From CAYMAZ01 sp964526285 (lineage in GTDB: Bacteria > Bacteroidota > Bacteroidia > Bacteroidales > DTU049): DNA of 64,000 nt. The notes under the pieces are model-generated. The model ran no database searches. It was not told where the DNA came from and saw only the letters and a program-made list of their open reading frames with translations. A program made the position numbers and the translations under genes. The stretch is from NCBI GenBank assembly GCA_964526285.1, contig CAZGIW010000001.1, forward strand, positions 1 through 64,000, in the 5' to 3' direction. Positions 25,887 through 31,700 of the stretch are shown piece after piece; position 1 is the stretch's first letter, and each line of letters starts with the position of its first letter.

Positions 25887-26369
25887 TTACAACTGTTTCA
25901 GCATCCAGATTGTGCACCCAAAGTGCCCTGAATTACCCATGGGGTGAGTGAGTCGTTCAAATCCCTGCTTTTCATACATCCCCACAGCTTTTTCAAACTG
26001 AGGCATGCTTTCAATGTAAATCTGATCATACCCATTGTGTTTGGCCCATTCAATGCATTGTTGCATCAGTGCCTGTCCTGCTCCTTTTCCTCTGGCCTTC
26101 CGGGCAATATAAAATTTTACAAGTTCAGCACAACCGTCAGGTAAACCCAAAGTTGGAAAAATTCCGCAACATCCCACAGGCACATTGTTCATCATGGCCA
26201 CCCACAACACAGATTTTGGAGTTTGAAACAAAGCAAACAAATCATCTGTTGTTGGGTCAGAGTAGACTGTTCCTTCATGTGGTGCATCAAATTCATCAAA
26301 CACCTGCCGGATGATTCGGGCAAGTTTTGCATTATCCTCGATCACAACCTGGCGTATGCATAAGTCCAT
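25887..26369 (-). CDS. GNAT-family N-acetyltransferase
   Basis: A 160-residue acetyl-CoA-dependent acyltransferase. Motif A is visible as KFYIARKARGKGAGQALMQQCIEWA, with the R/Q-x-x-G-x-G/A acetyl-CoA loop in RGKGAG. Motif B is at YEKQGFERL. The substrate is unknown. The start at 26369 (MDLCIRQ) is preferred over 26408 because a -7 element lies at 26381-26374, only about 4 nt upstream of this ATG, so the mRNA would be nearly leaderless. It is the last ordinary gene before the accessory island. Confidence 0.85.
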   Translation of the reverse strand: MDLCIRQVVIEDNAKLARIIRQVFDEFDAPHEGTVYSDPTTDDLFALFQTPKSVLWVAMMNNVPVGCCGIFPTLGLPDGCAELVKFYIARKARGKGAGQALMQQCIEWAKHNGYDQIYIESMPQFEKAVGMYEKQGFERLTHPMGNSGHFGCTIWMLKQL

Positions 26370-26373
26370 AGTG

Positions 26374-26381
26374 CAAAAATA
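26374..26381 (-). promoter_or_regulatory. -7 element directly at the GNAT start codon
   Basis: The minus strand reads TATTTTTG (TAnnTTTG) and ends 4 nt before the ATG at 26369, so transcription should begin at or within a few bases of the start codon. Confidence 0.6.
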
Positions 26382-26471
26382 CAACAGATTTGTTACACAC
26401 CAAATCATAAACGAACATTGACCTCATTAGCTTATTGTGATCATTCCCCAGCAAAGTAGTCCACCCATTCC

Positions 26472-26572
26472 AAAGCAATCCATTCTCACAACATAAATCT
26501 CTCAGCATTTTTTCCTGCTTAGCGATAAATAGTTTTTTCCAACTGAGTGTTGGAGATTTTTGACTATTTTTG
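26472..26572 (+). repeat. ~100-bp direct repeat, copy 1 (upstream of rhuM-fic)
   Basis: This stretch, beginning AAAGCAATCCATTCTCACA, is about 80% identical by eye to 27653-27754. Shared blocks include GCATTTTTTCCTGC, GCGATAAATAG and an end resembling GATTTTTGACTATTTTTG. No open frame is supported in 26382-26670. A 10-bp TGAAAAATTG also occurs twice (about 26599 and 26637) between this repeat and the gene. The repeat may be the ancestral upstream region of a rhuM-type gene that was duplicated. Confidence 0.8.
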
Positions 26573-26670
26573 TTGAGGTAGAATAATAAATATTATCATT
26601 GAAAAATTGTTATTATCAGAGAAAACTGCATCCACTGAAAAATTGAAGTTTAAAAACACATAATAATTTA

Positions 26671-27639
26671 ATGAAGGAAATAGAAATATATAAAGCCAAC
26701 GATTTAAAAATCGAAGTTCGCGTTCAGTTTGAAAAAGACACCGTTTTTCTATCCCAAAAGCAAATGGCGGAGCTTTTCGATAAGGATACTGACACCATTG
26801 GCTTACATTTAAAAAATATTTTTTTGGAAGAAGAACTTGATGAAGATTCAACTACCGAGTTTTTCTCGGTAGTTCAAAAAGAAGGAAATCGCAAGGTAAA
26901 AAGGAATATTAAGTTTTATAACCTTGATGCAATCATATCTGTTGGTTATCGTGTAAATTCCAAAAGAGGAACCCAATTTCGACAGTGGGCTACCCTAAGG
27001 CTTAAGGACTACCTTGTAAAAGGGTATGCAATAAACGAAAAGCGATTGGCAGAAAACCAGCAACAGGTGGAATATTTGAAAACCGGAATTCGTATTTTGA
27101 GTCGTGCTATCACAGAGCAAACCACAGTTGAAGATAGTAATATGTTGCAGTTGTTTGCTAAAGGGCTTGAATTGCTTGATGATTATGATCATGAAAACCT
27201 TGATGCGAAAGGAAAAACCACCGATAAAACATATTATCCTGTGGAACAGGAGTATTTGGAAGTGATTTCCAATATGAAATCAGGGATTGAATCAGATGTT
27301 TTTGCCAAACCAAAAGATAAAGGATTTAAAGGTTCAATAATGCAAATTGAACAAAGTTTCAATGGAAAAGAACTTTATGAATCGATAGAGGAAAAAGCAG
27401 CAATGCTTTTATATCTCATTGTAAAAAACCACTCTTTTGTAGATGGCAACAAACGCATAGGAGCAGCATGCTTCTTGTATTTCTTAAACAAAAATGGCCT
27501 CCTTTTTACAGAAAATAATAATCCATTGCTAAGCAGCGAAGCACTGGCTGCACTGACATTGTTTGTAGCCACAAGCAAACCAGACGAAATGAAAATAGTG
27601 AAGCGACTGATTATAAGTATATTAAACAGGAGCAGATGA
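26671..27639 (+). CDS. RhuM-family protein with C-terminal Fic/Doc domain
   Basis: The 322-residue protein has an N-terminal RhuM-type region (about 1-125). It includes VFLSQKQMAELFDKD, a helix-turn-helix-like segment, and the conserved YNLDAIISVGYRVNSKRGTQFRQWAT. A helical linker is followed by a Fic-fold domain (about 190-315) with the active-site motif HSFVDGNKRIG (H254 to G264). GNKR rather than GNGR places it nearer to Doc-type enzymes than to classical AMP-transferring Fic proteins, so the reaction (AMP or phosphate transfer) is open. No inhibitory helix or Phd-like antitoxin is visible beside it. RhuM genes are typical of genomic islands, and the surroundings (repeats, pseudogenes, tRNA) fit this. 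Confidence 0.88.
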   Translation: MKEIEIYKANDLKIEVRVQFEKDTVFLSQKQMAELFDKDTDTIGLHLKNIFLEEELDEDSTTEFFSVVQKEGNRKVKRNIKFYNLDAIISVGYRVNSKRGTQFRQWATLRLKDYLVKGYAINEKRLAENQQQVEYLKTGIRILSRAITEQTTVEDSNMLQLFAKGLELLDDYDHENLDAKGKTTDKTYYPVEQEYLEVISNMKSGIESDVFAKPKDKGFKGSIMQIEQSFNGKELYESIEEKAAMLLYLIVKNHSFVDGNKRIGAACFLYFLNKNGLLFTENNNPLLSSEALAALTLFVATSKPDEMKIVKRLIISILNRSR

Positions 27640-27652
27640 AGACTAGCAAAGC

Positions 27653-27754
27653 AAAGCAATCCATTCTCACAGCATGGATCTCTCTGCATTTTTTCCTGCC
27701 TGGCGATAAATAGCATTTCATAAACGCTTTTTTGAAGATTTTTGATTATTTTTG
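27653..27754 (+). repeat. ~100-bp direct repeat, copy 2
   Basis: Second copy of the 26472-26572 sequence, starting AAAGCAATCCATTCTCACA and ending TTGATTATTTTTG. Here it runs straight into a rhuM-like fragment that lacks its first ~60 codons, so a deletion seems to have fused the upstream repeat to the middle of the gene. Confidence 0.8.
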
Positions 27755-28146
27755 AATCAGCTGAGTTGCAGGAAAGTACAACAGTTTCCAATATGGAAAT
27801 AGTTCAAACAGAAGGCCAGCGTGAAGTTATATGGATTGTTGATTTTTATAGGCTGGAAGTAGTTCTTGCTGTAGGCTATCGTGTAAACTCTTCTCAGGCA
27901 ACACAATTCAGGAAATGGGCTACACAAACTTTGAATGATTTTATCATCAAGGGGTTTGTTCTGGATGATGAGCGATTAAAGCAAGGGAAACACTTTGGAC
28001 AGGATTATTTTGATGAATTGTTGGAGCGTATACGTGAGATCAGAGCCAGTGAACGGAGGTTTTACCAAAAAATCACAGATTTGTATGCACTCAGCACCGA
28101 CTATGCCAAGGAAAGCAAAAGCACTTTGAATGCCCTTTTCAGATGA
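27742..28146 (+). pseudogene. Truncated RhuM-family gene
   Basis: The reading frame encodes the middle of a RhuM protein, recognisable from about 27754: VQTEGQREV, FYRLEVVLAVGYRVNSSQATQFRKWATQTLNDF and LLERIREIRASERRFYQKITDLYALSTDY. That is the usual order of the RhuM family that lacks a Fic domain. The N-terminal ~60 residues are missing, no good ATG precedes the homology, and the frame stops at SKSTLNALFR, where full-length relatives continue for well over 100 residues. It is homologous to, but clearly diverged from, the intact gene at 26671. It is best read as a decayed paralogue left by duplication or insertion. Confidence 0.8.
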
Positions 28147-28191
28147 ATATCTTAAGAAAACCGCGTTGGAATATTTTCCAAACGTTATATA

Positions 28192-28407
28192 GTGAATGGA
28201 ATGCTTGAAAAATTTATGGCCTTTGACCTTGTTTTTGGTGAGTATTTTGGAGAATTTACATACTCAATTCACAATCGTGAGTTGACAACAGACTTTATGA
28301 TTTATCCTGGCGGATATGGTTACAAATTTTATTTCAAATGGGAAAAGCGATCAGGTTCATCAGTGATAACAGAATTTTCTGTTTTGAAACCAGAAAGTTA
28401 TATGTAA
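28192..28407 (+). CDS. Small orphan open frame, possibly a remnant
   Basis: Not recognised. The frame gives up to 71 residues from a GTG at 28192, or 63 from the ATG at 28216 (MAFDLVF). It is rich in aromatic residues and ends LKPESYM. No signal peptide, promoter element or clear ribosome-binding site is seen. It lies between the RhuM fragment and the -7 element at 28420, so it may be part of the decayed gene region rather than a working gene. Confidence 0.3.
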   Translation: MNGMLEKFMAFDLVFGEYFGEFTYSIHNRELTTDFMIYPGGYGYKFYFKWEKRSGSSVITEFSVLKPESYM

Positions 28408-28419
28408 AAAATAATTCAC

Positions 28420-28427
28420 TATCTTTG
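28420..28427 (+). promoter_or_regulatory. -7 element in front of the tandem RNA-like repeats
   Basis: TATCTTTG matches TAnnTTTG exactly. No plausible coding start lies in the next 300 bp; instead the first ~72-nt conserved element begins 24 nt downstream. This suggests transcription of a non-coding or leader RNA that continues towards the gene at 28807. Confidence 0.55.
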
Positions 28428-28450
28428 CAAAAGCATTAAGAGATTCTCCG

Positions 28451-28523
28451 GGAAGGGGAACAGCAACCGGGACAGAACACCACGGTGCTAAAATAATGTG
28501 CAGCTACAGCTGAAAAAAAGTTC
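28451..28523 (+). ncRNA. Putative structured RNA element, copy A
   Basis: Seventy-three nt beginning GGAAGGGGAA and ending AAAAAAAGTTC. It shares with copy B (28670-28741) an exact 24-nt core (28464-28487, starting CAACCGGGACAGAACACC and ending GGTG), the 10-nt beginning and the A-rich end. CAGAAC (28473-28478) can pair with GTTCTG (28520-28525), enclosing a second hairpin CAGC (28501-28504)/GCTG (28509-28512). It starts 24 nt after a -7 element. It does not match any riboswitch or sRNA class I know. RNA function is inferred from conservation, pairing and lack of coding, not shown. Confidence 0.5.
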
Positions 28524-28669
28524 TGCAATTTGTCATCACCTCTTCCCTGTGTTTCTCCTCATGTGGAATTATTGTTTAACAGTAAATTATTTCACAATGG
28601 AAATAGAGTATTAATTAAAAAAAGGAGGTCATTAACAAATCATTCAAATGCATCAGGAGTTTCCTCATT

Positions 28670-28741
28670 GGAAGGGGAATGCCAACCGGGACAGAACACC
28701 ACGGTGGAAAAAAGATGTGAGCGTAAGGCTAAAAAAAGTTC
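28670..28741 (+). ncRNA. Putative structured RNA element, copy B
   Basis: Seventy-two nt, the second copy of the 28451-28523 element, 219 bp further on, with the same exact core at 28683-28706. GAAC (28694-28697) pairs with GTTC (28738-28741), the same outer stem as in copy A. The inner hairpin is kept with a different loop: AGC (28720-28722)/GCT (28728-28730). It ends 65 nt before the ATG of the orphan gene at 28807, so it could lie in that gene's 5' leader. A conserved block surrounded by unrelated spacer sequence points to selection on the element itself. Confidence 0.5.
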
Positions 28742-28806
28742 AAAATACCTCATTTTGCTCGCATCAGTTAATAATTAAGTTTTAAAAAAAATTAAAAAAA
28801 CGCAAA

Positions 28807-29568
28807 ATGAAAACAAATCAAAATCAATTAAACGAGCCACAGGCTTATGAAATGACAAATTCAAAAAATCAAACCTTTGTTAAATGGGCAAAACCACTAA
28901 ACTCAAAAGAAGAAATACGCGCATGCCTGAATAATGACCATCGGCTTTTTATGCCGGTTCTAGCTTTGCAGCTGCCTCAAGAGGAACCGATTATTCTTAA
29001 ACATCGTTATCCTTTTCATTTGTGTGTTTTACACATAAATAATAAGGGAGTTATTTACAACACAACGCAGATTCGTTCTGAAAAAGAAACACCACTCAAC
29101 GAAATTTCTTCTCTGATGTTGATTGTGCCTGAAGATTTTTGTGTCTTGTATGGCGTTTCAGCAGACAAATCATTAATACGGTTAATTCAGGGCAACGATT
29201 TCACGAAAACAGGCCAAATCAAACCGGGCGGAATTGTGAGAAGCATGGGCGCTGAAGAAATAGCACAAATCATAATTGCCGACAAAGAAGGTGATGGTTT
29301 GAGAAGTAAACTGCCCTGGATTTATGTTTGGTATCATAATCTTTTGTTTGTAGTTGAAAGAATAAGCTTTCCTTCAGTTGCAGCCAGCAGTCCCATGAGT
29401 GAAGAAATTTGCAGAGTGGTTGAATTACTGAGTAAACAAGGTATTGATTCAATATTTCGCGAAGCAGTATATCCCAGAATTTTTTTCGGCAAGCATGAAG
29501 AAATAACAACCTCATGGACGTGGTGGGGCATGGAAAACAGGTTAAAGTTTGTGAGGCAACTTGTTTAA
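28807..29568 (+). CDS. Orphan 253-residue protein, unknown function
   Basis: Not recognised. The protein is soluble-looking, with no signal peptide or membrane segment. The N-terminal part is Asn/Gln-rich (1-30). The middle (about 45-150) alternates strands such as FHLCVLHINNKGVIYN and EISSLMLIVPEDFCVLYGVS. The C-terminal part is richer in aromatic residues (PWIYVWYHNLLFVVERISF; WTWWGMENRLKF). There are four cysteines and no obvious catalytic motif. It is preceded by two copies of the conserved RNA-like element and followed by two hairpins. It may be an accessory gene acquired with the island; its position after a non-coding repeat array would suit an RNA-controlled gene, but nothing shows that directly. 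Confidence 0.65.
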   Translation: MKTNQNQLNEPQAYEMTNSKNQTFVKWAKPLNSKEEIRACLNNDHRLFMPVLALQLPQEEPIILKHRYPFHLCVLHINNKGVIYNTTQIRSEKETPLNEISSLMLIVPEDFCVLYGVSADKSLIRLIQGNDFTKTGQIKPGGIVRSMGAEEIAQIIIADKEGDGLRSKLPWIYVWYHNLLFVVERISFPSVAASSPMSEEICRVVELLSKQGIDSIFREAVYPRIFFGKHEEITTSWTWWGMENRLKFVRQLV

Positions 29569-29585
29569 GATTCGTTGAAAACTTT

Positions 29586-29613
29586 GTTCCCCGAAGCTTT
29601 AGCGTAGGGGAAC
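29586..29613. terminator. Hairpin 1 between convergent genes
   Basis: GTTCCCC (29586-29592) and GGGGAAC (29607-29613) form a perfect 7-bp stem around a 14-nt loop that can itself fold (GCT/AGC). It lies 18 nt after the stop of the 28807 gene. No T tract follows directly, so termination is plausible but not certain. Its CCCCGAA...GGGG layout is shared with hairpin 2. Confidence 0.45.
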
Positions 29614-29630
29614 ACATTCTCATTTTTCAT

Positions 29631-29657
29631 TCCCCGAAATCCGAAGGATAAAGGGGA
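29631..29657. repeat. Hairpin 2, nested inverted repeat
   Basis: TCCCC (29631-29635) pairs with GGGGA (29653-29657), and inside it ATCC (29639-29642) pairs with GGAT (29646-29649). It overlaps the 3' end of the broken four-helix-bundle gene and encodes its final residues. It stands 17 nt from hairpin 1 and looks like a second copy of the same type of short palindromic element. Confidence 0.5.
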
Positions 29658-29659
29658 CA

Positions 29660-29676
29660 CTGTTTCTCATTCTGTT
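29660..29676 (+). repeat. 17-bp direct repeat, left copy
   Basis: CTGTTTCTCATTCTGTT, identical to 30201-30217. The two copies are 524 bp apart and enclose nearly all of the broken four-helix-bundle gene. The right copy ends 5 bp before tRNA-Asn. Confidence 0.7.
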
Positions 29677-30200
29677 CCTCTCTGAGGTTATTAATCATTG
29701 TATAAAGCATTCGGGACAACTCATCTGCCAGAGATTCAACACAATCATACTCTCCACTGGAAATAATATGTTCGTCCATTAAAACATCAGCTACTGCAAC
29801 GCATTCAAAAACAGAACTGCGTGCAATAGTAAAGAAGTTTTTCCTGTCAGCTTTTGAAAATCTTCCTGAACCCTCAGCAATATTCAGTATTATGCTGAAA
29901 GAAGAACGTGAAAATTGATCGTTGTAGTTACCTTTAACATTGTTTTTTGCAATAATAGCTCTTGTTTGTGCATGAAAAAGTTTTGCTTATTTATACACTT
30001 CAAGCTTTTGAAAGTCAAATTTCATATTAATAGTAGTTTAAAGAAAATAAATTTGAAAAAGAATGAAATCGCCTTCATCCTTCTGATTACGAATAAAGGA
30101 TTATTCAGAATGAGTATGAGAATCAGAATGAAGTAAAACAAAATGAGAAACGCCATTTGAATTTTCCCTCTCTCATCATCCAACAAAACTCATTCTCATT

Positions 30201-30217
30201 CTGTTTCTCATTCTGTT
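30201..30217 (+). repeat. 17-bp direct repeat, right copy beside tRNA-Asn
   Basis: CTGTTTCTCATTCTGTT, identical to 29660-29676. The surrounding 30107-30220 also contains imperfect inverted copies of CAGAATGAG/CTCATTCTG (30107-30115 against the region around 30189-30215). No gene is supported in 30026-30222. Confidence 0.7.
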
Positions 30218-30222
30218 TTTTG

Positions 30223-30296
30223 CTCCCCCTCTTGGACTTGAACCAAGGACCCTCTGATTAACAGTCAGATGCTCTAACCAACTGAGCTAAGGAGGA
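30223..30296 (-). tRNA. tRNA-Asn (anticodon GTT)
   Basis: A complete 74-nt tRNA on the minus strand. The acceptor TCCTCCT pairs with AGGGGGA (one T-G pair), the discriminator is G, and the D arm reads AGCTCAGTTGGTTAGAGC. The anticodon stem-loop CTGACTGTTAATCAG carries GTT, and the T arm CTTGG-TTCAAGT-CCAAG closes. It marks the right border of the accessory island that begins after 26.4 kb. Confidence 0.95.
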
Positions 30297-30401
30297 GTTT
30301 ATATGCGTCAATAACATGATGTCATGTTATTATCGGACTGCAAAATTAATATATTTTTTAAAATACATGCACTTTTTTTTAAAAAAGAATTTTTAAAAAC
30401 A

Positions 30402-31604
30402 TTATTCAACATACTTTCCATAGTCATATACGATATAACCGGCCTGATTCACCGGCGTTTCCGTCCCTTTGGCTATGTATATCTTCCTTTTGCAGGGAAG
30501 AAAAACCACACTCTGCACTGTGCCTTTGTTGGCAACACTTGACCAGTCGAACAAATTGCCATCAAAACCGGACATAACATCCAAAACATCATTGATCTGG
30601 ATGTTATTTCTTTGTTCAAAAAAATTCTGCAAATCTGTATATCTGCGTTCACTGAATTCAAATGGAGGACTTAAATTCAACATGGTTTCGCTAACAAAAT
30701 GATTTGTCGCCACTGAAAATTCTGTTCCTTCTACTGCAACAACTGTATCCGGAGTAATTTCAAACACCACAGTTTTGTTTTCTCTGCACGATGAAACCAT
30801 CAGATTGTTGCCAATGGTACGCTGGTGAGAGTTTAGTATTCTTTCTACATCACTTACTTTAGCCGACTTCTCAATTATTATTCTGTATAAAATACCCGAT
30901 GGAATTCCGGTTTTGTTTTCGTTGACCCTGGCAGTATGACTACTGAGGGTAATCCCTCTGTAATTGGTTGATGTCAAAGCCCCAATGTATCCGGGAAAAC
31001 CTACAGAAATAAACTTTTGTTTTCTATAGTGAAACACCACATTCTTGTCTGATAAAACATCAATGGGATAATCGAGATTGCGGGCATGAAACAGTGTGTT
31101 GTTCTTTTTGCAAACTGCAGCCGAAATGCTTGAGCACGAAGTAAGATGCAACAAATCATCATAGGTGTTGAACAACAGAATATCATCATAACCAACACCC
31201 GATCCTTCTGCAACGCCCTTCATTTCTTCTCTGAAAATTTTTGGAATATGTTTCTCCATTTCTCTGGCCTGTGATAAACTCCACATATATTTGTAATGTC
31301 CCTCAAATGTTGTAGTATCATACACTACCTCATACATAATTCTCACATTCTCCTGTATCAGTTGGCTCAACATTGTGCCATGCTGAAATCCTGCATCGTA
31401 GCCACTACCAGCAATATATATCATTGGAATGGTTTCCAGAAACTGAATTTCATCTGTATTGACATTATCCCAGATGTTTATTTCCGCTTTAATCTGATTA
31501 AAAGGAGGGTTGTTGTTTTGCTTACAGGATGATAAACTATATAAACACAGAAAAAGAATATATGCAAAATGTTTTCTCTGCTTCAGCAAAATCTCTTTAC
31601 TCAT
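30402..31604 (-). CDS. C45-type Ntn-hydrolase lipoprotein (acyltransferase/amide hydrolase family)
   Basis: From ATG 31604 the product is 400 residues, with a lipoprotein signal and lipobox SLSSC (Cys27). The body matches the C45 / acyl-CoA:6-aminopenicillanate acyltransferase-like family of N-terminal-nucleophile hydrolases. YIAGSGYDAGFQHG is followed by EEMKGVAEGSGVGYDDILLFN, and then the nucleophile region TSCSSISAA (Cys157) with HARNLDYP 18 residues later, where the family has GRNxD. In classical members the nucleophile is freed by self-cleavage; here a ~130-residue propart is fused to a lipid anchor. The substrate is probably a linear amide, for example an N-acyl amino acid or lipid amide; this is inference. 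The longer frame to 31763 is excluded by a -7 element at 31635-31628. Confidence 0.8.
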   Translation of the reverse strand: MSKEILLKQRKHFAYILFLCLYSLSSCKQNNNPPFNQIKAEINIWDNVNTDEIQFLETIPMIYIAGSGYDAGFQHGTMLSQLIQENVRIMYEVVYDTTTFEGHYKYMWSLSQAREMEKHIPKIFREEMKGVAEGSGVGYDDILLFNTYDDLLHLTSCSSISAAVCKKNNTLFHARNLDYPIDVLSDKNVVFHYRKQKFISVGFPGYIGALTSTNYRGITLSSHTARVNENKTGIPSGILYRIIIEKSAKVSDVERILNSHQRTIGNNLMVSSCRENKTVVFEITPDTVVAVEGTEFSVATNHFVSETMLNLSPPFEFSERRYTDLQNFFEQRNNIQINDVLDVMSGFDGNLFDWSSVANKGTVQSVVFLPCKRKIYIAKGTETPVNQAGYIVYDYGKYVE

Positions 31605-31627
31605 TTTCAAACCTTTTATTTTGACTG

Positions 31628-31635
31628 CAAACTTA
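31628..31635 (-). promoter_or_regulatory. -7 element of the C45 hydrolase gene
   Basis: The minus strand reads TAAGTTTG (TAnnTTTG), 23 nt before the ATG at 31604. It decides against the longer upstream frame. Confidence 0.55.
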
Positions 31636-31678
31636 GAAAAATTCAATAAAAGCCTGTCATTATGCCTGAACTTTTTTT

Positions 31679-31686
31679 TATCTTTG
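31679..31686 (+). promoter_or_regulatory. -7 element of the deiminase gene
   Basis: TATCTTTG (TAnnTTTG), 14 nt before the ATG at 31701. The alternative ATG at 31662 would lie upstream of the transcript start. Confidence 0.6.
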
Positions 31687-31700
31687 CAATAAAAAAACCA

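Larger units (their letters stand above)
29627..30025 (-). pseudogene. Four-helix-bundle (S23/avd-like) protein gene with one in-frame stop
   Basis: Read on the minus strand from ATG 30025, the frame gives MKFDFQKLEVYK, a TAA at 29989-29987, then AKLFHAQTRAIIAKNN in the same frame. SFSIILNIAEGSGRFSKADR, FFTIARSSVFECVAVADVL and LSRMLYTMINNLREEQ follow. This is the pattern of the four-helix-bundle family related to the 23S rRNA intervening-sequence protein, including the family hallmark NIAEGSGRFS. Apart from codon 13 it is intact over 132 codons. The last ten codons run into hairpin 2. Either the gene is dead or the stop is a sequence error. Such proteins are also found as Avd in diversity-generating retroelements, but no reverse transcriptase is present here. 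Confidence 0.8.

Noticed and set aside
26564..26851. Minus-strand 95-codon frame at the rhuM-fic start
   Set aside because: It overlaps the RhuM N-terminus and has no promoter or family features.
28530..28778. Open frame of 82 codons running through RNA-like copy B
   Set aside because: It crosses the conserved element but the amino-acid pattern is not protein-like, and in copy A the matching frame is not open in the same way. The conservation is better explained at RNA or DNA level.
28451..28806. Type III toxin-antitoxin locus (RNA repeats before a toxin gene)
   Set aside because: The layout is reminiscent, but the repeats are longer and more widely spaced than known ToxI arrays, and the 28807 product does not resemble ToxN. 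Kept only as a hypothesis within a finding.
28420..28806. Known riboswitch such as TPP, cobalamin, glycine or FMN
   Set aside because: Diagnostic cores of these classes were looked for and are not present; CAACCGG in the core resembles only a short part of FMN switches, without the other conserved arms.
29627..30025. Diversity-generating retroelement suggested by the Avd-like four-helix-bundle gene
   Set aside because: No reverse transcriptase, template repeat or variable-repeat C-type lectin gene is visible in the window on either strand.
29915..30136. Plus-strand open frame of 73 codons
   Set aside because: It lies antisense to the four-helix-bundle gene, and its Lys/Phe/Ile-rich sequence has no family features.
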